NCBI GenBank assembly: GCA_030386875.1
Contig: CM059564.1
Coordinates: 48,628,075-48,692,074 of the forward strand
Origin: Morinoia aosen
Lineage: Eukaryota; Arthropoda; Malacostraca; Amphipoda; Talitridae
DNA: 64,000 nucleotides
Direction: 5' to 3'
Below the pieces are notes generated by a model that saw nothing but the letters and a program-made list of their open reading frames with translations, had not been told where the DNA came from and made no database searches. Of this stretch, positions 45,881-57,161 are shown one piece after another (the first letter of the stretch is position 1; each line of letters starts with the position of its first letter). The translations under genes were made by a program, and so were the position numbers.

Positions 45881-46815
45881 AAATGTCAACGGCATTTTTT
45901 ATGTGAGGCAATTTATGTAATGAAGCAGCATTTGACTGAGCGAAATTGGAATGAACAGAAACTGAACTGAGGATAGCGGTACGGGGAAATTCTTCCTCAA
46001 TTTTTCTTGCTCCCGCAGGCTAGAAATGGAAATGAAAGCAAATGATTCGAACAAATTTTATCCTCGGGAGAACACGCGTTGAAAATTGGAAATTATATTG
46101 GAAAAAATATTTATTTCAGTATGGCTCTGCATTGCGAGGAATTTGAAGAAAATTTGAAAAAAATTAAATTGAATTATTAGACGACAAGCGTCACCAAGGT
46201 TCGAAGTTAATTACTAATGAATTTTGCAAATTGGAATGTGAGACGAGGTAGAAATTTATTTAATTTCTTGTTTCACAGTACGCCAGTTCAGGTACTCGAG
46301 CAAATTCCACAACCTAAATTGTGAAAGAAATCAAACTTGACATGATCAGTTGGACAGTTTCGACCACTTTCCGTAAGTCTGGTAAAACGTAAGCGCATTC
46401 AAAAATTTTCCATAAAAACATAGTAGCATATTCCTCACGGAATTTTCTATTACTAGAAAATAATTTTGACAAAGAGTGAATTGGTGTAAAATGTTCTTCA
46501 ACATCAGATCAAGAAAATTGTTGAAATCAATTTTATTTTTCAGAGTCTCACATGACCACGGGACTGAGAATGACAAAAATAACTTCAGTAGAAAGTAAAG
46601 AAAGGCTCGTACACACTTGACAATAACATAGCTCGTGAGGTGCATGTGAAGCTGTTCACAGTAGACACAAGCGGCATCTCAAGTGGCGTCGTTAACAAGC
46701 AGAAAAGGAGTTGAATGAACAAATTAGGTTTTTTAGACATTTAGAGAATTTTGCAAAATATAAATGATTTTTGTTTTTTAAAATAGATAATTTTTGTTTC
46801 TCTCCTGTTTCAGCA
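45881..46815. other. AT-rich stretch, nothing identified
   Basis: A 99-codon minus frame (46346-46645) is lysine/leucine/asparagine-rich in AT-rich DNA, as chance frames often are. No PLE coding remnants were found upstream of the motif that follows. Confidence 0.45.
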
Positions 46816-46841
46816 CTGAAGATGGAATTTTAATTCCGAAA
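46816..46841 (+). ncRNA. Orphan hammerhead-like motif of PLE-tail type
   Basis: CTGAAGA at 46816-46822 is followed by GGAATT-TT-AATTCC, a perfect 6-bp stem (46824-46837), then GAAA at 46838-46841, then ACC with a possible GGT partner about 30 nt on. CUGANGA, stem II and GAAA in this order form the hammerhead core, and a GATGG to CCGAAAC spacing is the usual look of PLE tails. An extra U after CUGAAGA slightly departs from the canonical core, as it does in the copy at 40603. No PLE coding sequence adjoins it, so it may be a solo tail. Activity is untested. Confidence 0.5.
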
Positions 46842-47121
46842 CCTTTGCAATAAATGTAATGTTCGTTTTTACTCTGGTTCTTTTGTTCATTCTAGGACAT
46901 AAACTATATCTGAAGTCGCACGAGGTGTCTTCTGACACGCTGTTTTAGTCTAAATCTTCATTCAGTTGAACTTAACGACTATGTATATGGATCAATGTTG
47001 AATGAAGCTGTCCAAGTCATAGAAAACATAGACTTATCTTGCTTGAGCTATTGGTGGTGAGTCTTATTGTGGCCGGCCCAAGCCGCTCAAAATATAGCTT
47101 GTGTAATTATTTGACGGATAC
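46842..47121. other. Short non-coding stretch
   Basis: AT-rich flank between the hammerhead-like motif and the 29-bp array; it could contain the remainder of the retroelement tail. Confidence 0.3.
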
Positions 47122-47629
47122 TGCAATGAATTCTGGTGGGACAAATGTGCCGCAATGAATTCTGGTGTGACACATGTGACGCAATGAATTCTGGTGTGAC
47201 ACATGTAACGCAATGAATTCTGGTGGGACTCATGTGACGCAATGAATTCTGGTGTGACACATGTGACGCAATGAATTCTGGTGGGACGCATGTGACACAA
47301 TGAATTCTGGTGTGACACATGTGACGCAATGAATTCTGGTGGGACGCATGTGACGCAATGAATTCTGGTGTGACACATGTGACGCAATGAATTCTGGTGG
47401 GACGCATGTGACGCAATGAATTCTGGTGTGACACATGTGACGCAATGAATTCTGGTGGGACGCATGTGACGCAATGAATTCTGGTGTGACACATGTGACG
47501 CAATGAATTCTGATGTGACACATGTGACGCAATGAATTCTGGTGTGACACATGGGATGCTATGAATTCTGGTGTGACACATGTGACGCAATGAATTCTGG
47601 TGTGACACATGTGACGTTATAAATCCTGT
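47122..47629. repeat. 29-bp minisatellite, about 17 copies, dimeric order
   Basis: The unit is GACGCAATGAATTCTGGT plus an 11-nt variable part. Two variants of that part, GGGACGCATGT and GTGACACATGT, alternate strictly for ten consecutive units in the middle of the array, giving a 58-bp higher-order unit, while the right end is uniform GTGACACATGT. Nearly every unit has an EcoRI site. Because the minus-strand unit lacks stops and 29 is not a multiple of three, all three minus frames stay open (up to 183 codons) and read the same 29-residue repeat; these are not genes. Confidence 0.96.
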
Positions 47630-48370
47630 CCTGAACAATGCAGCACAGAGAATCCCTTCAGCTTATTTTCATTACATTTGAAAATTCTGCCACACATGGA
47701 ATGGTTAATGTACATCAAGATTCCAGTTTGGTCATTTTCTTCTTTCGAGTAGTTAGTTGTGATGAGCAGTGACCGATGTAAAAAAACGCATCCAAACTCA
47801 TCAGTTTGCCATTATAATTTCCAAAAATTGACATTTCTAGAACATTAGCATGAATTAATTCCATGAATGTCCTATAAATAACATTCCACACGTACGAATT
47901 GCAATCTAACCAATCAAAATGCTTATTCATCACATATGAAGAACACTTCCAACATTTACCCACGTGTAAGGACCCACATGAATGTCACGATGCACAACTA
48001 TATTCCTAAACAAATCAAGTGCGAGGACAACACATTATGAACTTATGTAGAGACAACGAGACAACATTATGAACTTACATAGTCAAGTTATGCATATTGT
48101 GCGTGCTGAGTGCTTGCTACAAGTTTGTTGGAGCGCGATAGCAGGCAAATGATGGGGCTGGTTGGGAGGATAATTGCCTATTATGGTAGACGACCAATAT
48201 CCTGATGGTGCGAGCGCCGAACTAAAGTGGCTTTCACTAATGAGACGAGGGAGCCCTTTAAAAACACCCCACTTTACATGGAGGAGAAGTCAAGTGTCTT
48301 AACAAACGACGGGAGCCGCTGCAGGGCCGCGCCTTCTGGGGATAGGGGGAGCGTCTCCAGAAGACGGCGT
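47630..48370. other. Non-coding stretch with a balanced block at 48125-48350
   Basis: 48125-48350 has mixed composition with ACGACCAATATCCTGATGG, CACCCCACTTTACATGG and a GC-rich end. The word CTGATGGTGCGAGCGCCGAA at 48202-48221 looks like a PLE tail with a 3-nt deletion in its core, but could equally be part of a regulatory element. Confidence 0.3.
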
Positions 48371-48510
48371 CTTGCTCGGCTTAGCCTGGGCGCAGGTTAA
48401 CCTCAGCTTAGCCTATGTTCAGGTTAGCGCCTTATGCTCTTGCTCAGCTTAGCCTATGCTCAGGTTAACAATTTATGCTCTTAATAAGCTAAGCTCATGC
48501 TCAGGTTAGC
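48371..48510. repeat. Degenerate repeat, about 50-bp unit, three copies
   Basis: Words CTCAGCTTAGCCTATG, TCAGGTTAGC or TCAGGTTAAC, and TTATGCTCTT recur in order three times with many changes. Confidence 0.8.
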
Positions 48511-49977
48511 ACCACAGTATCCGCGCTCGAGGCTAAGCGTTACAGTTAGAGTTAGTTCTCTTTTTATTGTTCATAAATGTTTTTAATTGTATTTTAAACG
48601 AGATGGGCCATGGGGAACTTTGCTTACAGTTTTAAATTTATTCTGCTACTACAAAAGAACCCGATGGAAACACTCATTAATGGTTACATATACCGTCAGT
48701 TCTGTTAAAGTTGTAAAATTGAGTAAACTGTTATCAGAATTTTTTTAAATTTCGTTTTGAAAAGCAATGAAATTTGTGCTGGAATACTCGTAGCACTGTT
48801 ACAACTAGGCACCTTAAGAATCGTTCTCTTTCAGTTTATAAGACCTCACTTGAGTTAGTAGTAGTAGTAGTAACATAGGTTTGCTAGCGCTTCAGTTATT
48901 TAAACTATATCGCACCGAAGGGTCACTTGAGTTACAAAGAACGACGTCCTACAGCCTTCCTTACCTATCGTGTCCTGTAGTTGGCATGAAACTTACTCCT
49001 GACTCGTGAAAAAAAGCCCTGTTCTCACCTTTTCTACGTGCATTGAGCAAAGCATAGCAAAAATGGTTCGCTATAGAAAAAAAATTTACCTTTGTACTAG
49101 GACACTTGATGATTTTCCGAATGACATGAATAATGCCAATGGGTCTAATCATACGCCTACACAATTACAAATCGCTAAAACAATAAAAAGAACCGGATAA
49201 CACTATTTTGGTTTCGGTTGCCTATTTGAGTCACGATCCCCATGAGATGGATGGGTTAGCAACCTCTTTGACACTTGCAGCATCTTCATTCGTGCCGCGT
49301 CAGATTGAAAAACACGGAGATCTAGGGCACTCGGACTCCAACACAGCTCCCGAGCACACACACCTTTCTCCGTGGCGGTCGACTGAAGATCCTTTATTGA
49401 AATAATTATAACGTTCATTCCTGATATTAAATTATCCCATTGATTCATTTAAAGAATCATCAAAACATCTAATGAGATGATTATCTACTCACAAATAGGT
49501 CTGATTTCCAATTAAGCAGCACATGTTTCTCACAACATCGTTAGAGAACGTTTGTCCCGAATGGCTCTCGTCTTAATATCTTAATGACTAAGATCTCATA
49601 AAGACCCGTTACCTATTCATTTTAAAGACAAAGCCGTTTGTCGGCTCAAAATGAAAATACTCCATGCCCTGTAACTGACTGCAGGGGCTGAGCAGCAAAA
49701 ATCTTTAATTCAATTTTTGGTCCCATTAAAAAAGGTTTAAATGAATGAGCGAAATTATGTGCGAGCTCAAAAAGCAATGGGACCTCATAGTTATAAGGCT
49801 CAGCGATATAATACAATCAGACGAAACAAGTTGTGACAAACAACATGCTTGTGAACATAAATAAATTTATACTGTGACAATGTAAAGAAAATTTCTAGGT
49901 AATAATTGGTTAGTAAATTATGAAGATATATGTTACATATTAAAATATGCATCGTTATAGTATGACACTGGTTTGTA
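48511..49977. other. Non-coding stretch, nothing identified
   Basis: A (TAG)5-6 microsatellite lies near 48857-48872. Frames at 48961-49448 are short, overlap on both strands and are unrecognised. Confidence 0.5.
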
Positions 49978-50215
49978 AGTGAGAGTTCCGGAGGCCTAGG
50001 TTTACGAGCCCCGGAATATCATTGTGGTGGGCCTCGCATGGCAAGCTCACAGGATGGCCTTATCGTGCTTGGTTTGGGATATCGCGGTCACCGGCGTAAG
50101 TGTAATAAACGCAGCCGACGGATGCCGCCGTGTGGTGCACTTACCGGAAGGGCTTTGTTTAACTTCCGGGGGCGCTCTAGTCTTAAGGCATGTGTGTTCC
50201 TTTTTGAGTCAGTAA
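49978..50215. other. GC-rich block of unknown nature
   Basis: An abrupt GC-rich, CpG-containing segment in AT-rich DNA begins AGTGAGAGTTCCGGAGGCC. It contains GGTTTACGAGCC, which is distantly similar to a B box but lacks an A box at the right distance. Two overlapping + frames (50024-50215 and 50038-50223) have no recognisable domain. It could be a decayed interspersed element or regulatory DNA. Confidence 0.25.
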
Positions 50216-53200
50216 ATTACTAGAAGTCCTGCTGTGAGTTTCATTCGCTCCTGCCCGGTATGCGGCTAGGCGAATTGAAGTTAAAGCTTCCTGCTATATG
50301 AACCTAATATCGCCAGAAAATAGCGATACTACAATACATTTCCTAGTTCGATTTAATAATTAATTAAAATAAATAAACTACGTTTCATTAAAACAGAGGG
50401 CAGCAATCATGAGATTCCCAGTAATTATCTAAAACGAACAAAACAAAAGTTTACTAGAGATAAAACGATTAAAAATGACAACGGTTACATTATTCTGAAA
50501 AGAAACTTGATCGAAAGCGTAATTGCGCTGTTGGCGAGAGATTCGACTCGAGGTTGGATGGAAGTACACCCAGGGGCGTCCCGGAGCCGGACGTGGTCAC
50601 TCGCTTCCCTGTATTGCGAGACAGAGTGACCTCTGCTCTCTGTCCAACATGATTCGTGTCTACAGGCTCTATATCTTATTTAAGTTCAATTCTTAACACT
50701 ATTTCTTTTTCAAAACAACTGAGTTTAATAATTTCAGAGTATTCACATCGCGCTTTTCATAAACTGGTATTTCTGGCAGGGATACGCGGCACAAGTTATC
50801 ATCAATGAAAGCACCAGATTCTTGTGTAATCCTAACGATTAAAAACCGTGGAAGCACCCACGTAGTGCAGAGTCTTGCGTAACCCAATAACATCGTAAAT
50901 ACAGTTCAAAAATTCAACCACACTTCTTCCTTCAAGCACATTGCGTTCTCCAGTCTAAAACTGCCGCAGGCTTCAGCAATCGCAGCGTATGATCTCAATT
51001 GAGTATCTTTTGAGTGTTTTTTCTGACAGTGTCTGTAGAACGCAGAAGAGGCAACTGTTATAGGCCAGCAAAGTTCCATTGATGGTCGCTGCAAAACTCG
51101 GCACAATATCTGAGGCATTAGAAGAAGCATTAGTGAGTTTTTCGCTCGTGCTGGACGCACTCTTCTCCCTTATTGGGAACTTTGGTTGCCGGACTCAAGG
51201 AAATTGCAGCCTTAGCTCGAATTGCGAAATGTTTTGGAAATCTGGTCTTCATTGTAGTCGCATGATCAAACCTGAAATTGAAGTAATGTATCACTGTAAA
51301 TGAAATTGAAGAACAGATTGTGATTGCAATGAATTACACTTTGGTGTACGTGTCATCGATAAATTTATGTGAAACTGAGAAGACCTAGAAAGAAGTATTG
51401 AAACTATTAAAACCCTTTTTTGAATAAGGCGGTTTTCTCCGTACTTTTAGTATAAGAGGCGATACTAATTTCGACGACATTCTAATTTTTAAGTTTTTTT
51501 GGGAGCGAGAAAAGTTACCAATACACACTTGGATTTCGAGTCAATCTTCAAGGTGAATTAGCGCCTACGGTTAAGTATAATACAAATTACTATAGGTGAA
51601 GAAAATTTGGTGTTGAAATTTTGAAATCATGCCCAGTATATAACAAACCAGCAGCTTAATTTAGCATCGAAATAACTGTTTTCATCGTATCATATTTTAA
51701 TGCAACTTTCAGATAACTACTATTAATAACTCATAAACCTATAGAAAAATCAAGTTACACGCTCTAAGCTTGAGTGTGCTACTTTGCATGGAAGGAACTT
51801 TCCCTGAATTTGAGTCGTATTTCAAATGCACACAAAATATTTTATTTTACAACGGCGACTTTGAAGTAATAACGGCAGTGTACAACAAAACGTTCGCTGA
51901 ACACCATACGCTCGTGCTGAGAGCCGTGTTTTGTTTTCTATACGCACACGATATGGACTGCGAAGTTTGGATTGCGTGTCCTAACAATTGAAGGCACTTT
52001 GGAGTTTTGAAGCAGGCGTGTTTACGCACAGCGCCTAGGCCTGTTGTGACTGGACCAGAGCAAACAAAGCGAAAGGCCTACTCCCGAGCCTATGGGCCGC
52101 GCTCTGCTGCAGTTCAGATTGCGCGACTTATCCAATTTTAAGTTGAATATCGTTCAAACAACAGTGTCCACTTAATACCGATTTTATGATGATGTCCACT
52201 ATGTTACATCACGTAAGCTTCGGACAGTCCTGTGATCTAAACTCTTACTTAGCTTATAAAAGTTAAAATTTTCAACGAGGTGCAGACTGGAGACCTGCAG
52301 TATGTAACAGAAAGCCTATCGCAGACTGCACAGTGTAAATAGAATATTTAATCCAGCACAATTGTTTATAATTTTTTTTCCGTTATTATCAACTCCGACA
52401 GAAAATCACAGGAGAAACTTAGACATTGTAACTAGTTTTACCTTCACAAAACCATTATGACTAATTGCATATTTTTACCTCAGTTCTCAAACATATACTG
52501 TTTCACCGGGGGCATAAATAAGAACTTAGGTCGCCTAATTTCCTCAATGGCAAACTATTTAATCTTGTGTCCAAATAGTGAAGTGAAGATCGTTTTCAAT
52601 TATAACAGCGAGGTGGGTTGTGGGAATAACGTAGAACTTGATTAGATGACTACGAAATTATTTACATCAGGCACTTGAGAGAACCATTCAAATAGATTGT
52701 GTAACTTATTTTGAAGGAAAAATAATCCGAAGTTGAAGGGGGAAGAATAGCGAGTGTAACAGAGTAGCGCGGCCGCACTTATTTTTGCTTCTAACGTCCG
52801 GAAATGATAGCTCTGAGATTGACCATCGCAATAAATTGTCATTGAGGTTTGAGCTGCGAACAAGAGCATATTTCTTAGCCAACTGTAAAACGATAGGCCA
52901 TTCAATACGAAAGTTTGGGCCATTTGAAACCGAAACGATGTGCCACAGCTGTTGATAAGGTAAATGTTCGAGAGGATCGCCTTTCGAAGAAAATTTGACC
53001 AGAGTTTAGCATTTAAAATAGAATCATAGGTTTTGCTAACGAAATTGAAGTACACTCTCAATAACTTTGCGTTTATGATTGCTCATGGAACAGATAATTG
53101 ATGAGCCATCTTCGTGCGAGAGAAGTTCCGACCGTCTCGTCATTGTTTAATTGCCTCTGCTACTTATTTTCCAGAGTTTTTTGTTTTTATTTGGTTTAGT

Positions 53201-54344
53201 GTTTGTTTAGAAAGCGTCAAAGTTCATAGTTTATCAAACTCCAAAGACTATGTCTGTACTTTCTTTAGAGGCACCTTCTTTCTAGGTTTCATTTAGAGAT
53301 TTAAATGGGGATAAAAGTTGCTAACCGCTACTAATATGAAAACTGTTCTGCTTTCGGTTACCTGTAAGAAAATTGATCTCTGCGCTCCAACTTGCATGAA
53401 AATATCGTAGAGCTCGATGTAAGAATTTTGGTAAAGAGTTGTTTGAGGGAAGACTGGAGCTGCTAATAGAAAAACGAACCTACAGCTACTGGGAAAAAAG
53501 TTGACCTCAATCTTCTTAAATAAATTTGACCTACAGCTGCATGTAAGAAATTTACCTCAAGTAGTGCCATCTCTCATCAAAGGCTGGAACTTTTTGGCCA
53601 TTTCTCGAGCCGACATTCACATCTGTTGTGAATAAGGTCTATTAAAATTTCTTTTGGACTTTTTTCATACTTATTCGCAGGATATAAAGAAATTTCAACC
53701 AGAGACAGTTTTAAATCCTCTCATTCCCAGCATCATAATGTTATCGAATAAAAGAAACGCGGCACTAAATTTTTCCCTTCAAGGAGTTGTTAAAGCCCGT
53801 CGGAGAAAAACTTGAGCTCTTTATCGCGTGCCGAGGAGCTTCTAGCGATATTATGCCGCTTGCACTTACAAAAGGAATGTCACGTTTGTGGAACAGAATA
53901 CACAAATTTTTTAAAGCAAAAATCTTCGGTGAAACTCATTTCTTCTCGTCAGCGTCATTGTGCCGTTCTGGAGGTGCTGAATTGAAACCAATTTTCGGAA
54001 ATATCGCCATCAAGCAGAAACGTTGAATGTTTTTTAAAGGAACTTTAGTGCTCAGAATCCATGCATTTTAGAAACTTATTCAAGCATTTTCTGACTTTAA
54101 CTACCAACAGCATCAATTTTACGTCAGAAAAGGCTAAAATATTCATTTAAATTCTGCTTAATTCGTCAAATACATTCGAATTGTGTGGCCTCCATCACAT
54201 CAGATGTGCTACAAATAATTTTCAATCTATTAGCTCTTGAAGCGAGAGATGGTTACTGTCAAAACGCCATTGAGATGCTCTACAACCGAGCTCGAGTGAG
54301 CATGATTTTGTGTTTGTGTTGTAAACATGTCAAGTTTCAGAGCA
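50216..54344. other. Long non-coding stretch, nothing firm
   Basis: 50520-50650 is GC-richer (CACCCAGGGGCGTCCCGG) and unexplained. 53300-53570 has loose recurrences of AAGAAAATTGACCTCNNNGC and CCTACAGCTAC words, probably an eroded repeat. The longest frame, 139 minus-strand codons at 52642-53061, has no recognisable domain and I consider it chance. Confidence 0.4.
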
Positions 54345-55035
54345 AATGAAGGGCATCTGTATCTCAGGGTGTGAAGTGTTGCTGTCTCAGCATGAGAGAA
54401 AGCTTTCTAGGATCGGATGGCGACTCGAGCCGCAAAAGGGGCCTACTTCGAGGACCCTAGACGAAGATAGTCATGGGCTGATCCGCAGCAACCATCCACA
54501 TCGGCACAACTATTGTTAAGGAAGACTTAAGGAAGACATTGCTGTGCATTTTCTTGGATCGGCAGGGTGAGGTGTGCCATGCACATCTGAAACGAGGTGG
54601 AACTGTGAATGCAGTTCGCTAGCGTCGACAGCTGTTCAATTTGGACCATCCATTGATCGAGAGTCGTTCAGCTTGGATTACAGGACAACGTCACGCAACT
54701 GCGAAAACGTACAACGGAACACAACTGCGCCTCATCACCCTCTGGAAGAAACATCCCAGCAACACAACATGTCTGCATTTGGCTGGAAACTTTTGCTGCA
54801 CTCGCTGCTACCAGACTTGTCCTCACTGGACTTCCACTTATTTCCAAAGATATTTTGCGCACTTTCCCAGCAACACTTCCACAATTCAGATGTTGAAAAG
54901 TGATTTGGTCATGAAATTTCAAATTTCAAAAAACAGATGGAAAGCGAGCGCCGTGATGGTGCTTGCTTTGAATGGAGCACCTGATAAAATTACAGTTGAT
55001 TTATTTAACCAAAATTGTAAAATATTAATATTCTA
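54345..55035 (+). pseudogene. mariner-family transposase pseudogene
   Basis: Recognisable segments in order, in shifting frames: YFEDPRRR followed after a stop by SWADPQQPSTS (near 54445-54505); KTLLCIFLDRQGEV and LKRGGTVNAVR (54534-54617), then a stop and RRQLFNLDHPLIE; and GWKLLLHSLLPDLSSLDFHL (from about 54782), corresponding to the family's LGW-x-HPPYSPDLAPSDYHLF region before the third catalytic aspartate. These are hallmarks of Tc1/mariner D,D34D transposases. The first catalytic region reads ATRAAKGAYF where TGDEKWI is expected, the DNARPH motif is not recognisable, and at least three frame breaks or stops occur, so it is dead. No terminal inverted repeats were identified. Confidence 0.85.
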
Positions 55036-55229
55036 GCTTGATATCACACTTTGAATGACGAGAACTCAACACATGCACTCAACGATTGGAAAATGTAATT
55101 AACATCTAATGAGTTTTCTTTACTAAAACCCAAATTATTTTCATTGCGCTGCATCAATATCGAAGTGAAGTGTATCAATATCAAGGGAATCAGTATCGCA
55201 AATTTTTGAGGTTGGAAAGGTTTCTCCAC
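55036..55229. other. Short flank of the mariner remnant
   Basis: AT-rich sequence that may include the rest of the transposon 3' end; no inverted terminus is seen. Confidence 0.3.
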
Positions 55230-55600
55230 TTGGACAGTTCCTCCCCACGCACACAACCAAGAGTGCTCCCTCCTCGATAGTCAACATCCGAAATCGCTCA
55301 TGGAACGGACGATTTGGATACATCAGCCCATTTGCATGCACGTCGCCGACCTCCGTTGTGATTACGCTGAAAAAGTGTCCCGGGGAAAGCGTGTTCCGAA
55401 GACTTACCCTCGCCAGGAACAATTTGGCTCGCACTGCAATCTGTTCAACGATAAATCTTAGCCGATATATTTCCGCGAGAAAAGCGCAGCTATAATTTTC
55501 TGACCCGATGCTCTGGCACAGCATACCAGAAGTTATTTCCAGGGCCCATGAACTACGGCCGCCCGCAAATTATTTATGGAGGCAGCTGGTTCAAAGAATA
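55230..55600. promoter_or_regulatory. Candidate regulatory block with octamer site
   Basis: A balanced-composition island carries CCCATTTGCATGCACGTCGC, including the POU-type octamer ATTTGCAT. Further on are GTGATTACGC, GATAAATC and CAAATTATTTATGGAGGCAG. A 127-codon minus frame (55141-55524) overlaps it without recognisable domain, so a coding alternative cannot be excluded. Regulatory function is inference. Confidence 0.25.
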
Positions 55601-56547
55601 CATCAGAAAAAAGGCGTAATGACAGCAAGGGATGATCGCAATAATAAATTCAGAATGTGCCCTATCAATCTTTCTTGGGATCAGCCGGGCGTAAGATATA
55701 TACGAGGAAAAACTGCTCCCATTCCCGGGACAAAATACATGATAAAGTAAGAGAAATTGCACTGAAACTCCAGAAAAAGAGGGCTTTTGTTTTTGGGTTC
55801 ATTTCTTACACTAGATACACTGGAACATTGTGAGTTGTTTTGCATTTCCGCAGTTTACAAAGCGCATATTAATTTACAAAGCGAAACATTTCACTTATTC
55901 AAACGTATTTTAAATGCTACTGTTTTTCTTTCACTCAACACTGGATGAATTTTAAATTCTCGAGGACAATTGCTCAAAGAACCCCGTAATTTTTATGAAG
56001 TTGCGTTTCTTATAACAAATAATTCAGTGCCGCTAACTTCAAAAGAAGCAGGTGTCGGCATTCTGTGCGCAACTCTAGCTCGACCATCAAACAACCAAAG
56101 AAGTTCTATTTAAGCGCAGCGTTGAAATAAAACCTGCACGAGATTTTTTGCGCAAACTATCGACAGGAACTGCAGCGGCAAAACATACGGCAGATACGGG
56201 GCTCCAACATGTCTCATCCGTCTGCTTTTTGCGAGGGTCGAAGAACGCAGCAAGCGGCAGAGGGGAGACGGCGAGGGGTTGAGCAGGGAGGAGTATAATC
56301 TGCACCTATGTTGTGACAGCCCTTCCAGCTTTGTATGGAACGGAGGGCGTTCTTGGGATGGCAGTAATCAGGCCGGCCGTTCGCTATCAGTAGACGGACA
56401 CTAACTCGAAGGCCGTGCTCGCTATCAGAGGCAGCTCCAACAGCGAGAGGGAATTGAGCCAACAGAAAGGGAGTTGCTCCGATATAGAAACTGAAGAAGA
56501 CTGTTTATTCATACACGTATTGTCATCATAGAGGAGCGACAAGAGTG
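55601..56547. other. Non-coding stretch, nothing identified
   Basis: 56030-56470 is GC-richer with overlapping minus frames of 72-82 codons, none recognised. TTCGCTATCAG-type words repeat twice near 56380 and 56430. Confidence 0.4.
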
Positions 56548-56680
56548 GGGTTTTTATTTGGATAGAAATCGTTGCATCATCGTGGCCTGAAATGATCTGC
56601 GACTTACCAACTTGACTGTTTCAAGTGTCACGTAGAATCATTAATATGAGGGTTTCATTTAGATAGAAATCGCTGCATCA
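56548..56680. repeat. Direct repeat pair of about 31 bp, 102 bp apart
   Basis: GGGTTTTTATTTGGATAGAA plus ATCGTTGCATCA at 56548 recurs as GGGTTTCATTTAGATAGAAA plus TCGCTGCATCA at 56650. This is either an old tandem duplication of about 100 bp whose middle has diverged, or a duplicated site. Confidence 0.75.
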
Positions 56681-56783
56681 GCTAACATCACGGTGGGTGC
56701 TAGCAGCGTGTCCTATATAATCAAACGAGCTTTATCCTCATCCCGCATCGATGACAGACTCTGCAAATTGTGAAGGGAGCTTG

Positions 56784-57161
56784 TTAGACTCCCCGGGCTG
56801 TGAGAGTATCACGCAGCGCGCTGTAAGCATCTGCCTTGCGCTGAGCCCCACGCTTTTGCATAAGAAGCTTGCGTTGCTTATGCAAGGCGGTCGCAGGAGA
56901 CGCTAAACCCTCACGCAAATGCTTCTCAGCTTCCTGCCTTCCATACAGCCTGGCCTTCAAAATTAAAGGAATATCCGCAAAAACAGAATTGCCTTTGATG
57001 TCATTGCTTTGTTGAATATTGAGGCTAGGGTAAAATTCTCCATAAGTACAAGGAGAAGAACGTTTCATTTCAAAGTTACTGACACAATCAAGGAAGAGCA
57101 AAACCGTAAGCTCTAATTTTGCTCCTAAAGATCCTCTTGGAAACAATGGACTGGGTTCCAA
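56784..57161 (-). other. Unassigned open reading frame, low coding probability
   Basis: This is the longest non-repetitive open frame in the window. Counting upstream to the previous in-frame stop it spans about 165 codons, but the first ATG gives only about 94 residues starting MKRSSPCTYGEFYP. The C-terminal half is basic and helix-prone (AEKHLREGL, LHKQRKLLMQKRGAQRKADA). I recognise no family. A frame of this length is near what chance would give in 64 kb on six frames, so it may be an internal exon, a transposon fragment or nothing. Confidence 0.15.

Noticed and set aside
47087..47638. 183-codon minus-strand frame and two overlapping frames
   Set aside because: All are readings of the 29-bp repeat, which lacks stops in every minus frame.
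50510..50560. GATTCGACTCGAGG as an inverted B box
   Set aside because: Poor match to the B-box consensus and no A box at the required distance on the minus strand.
52642..53061. 139-codon minus-strand frame
   Set aside because: No recognisable domain, AT-rich codon use and length expected by chance in a window of this size.
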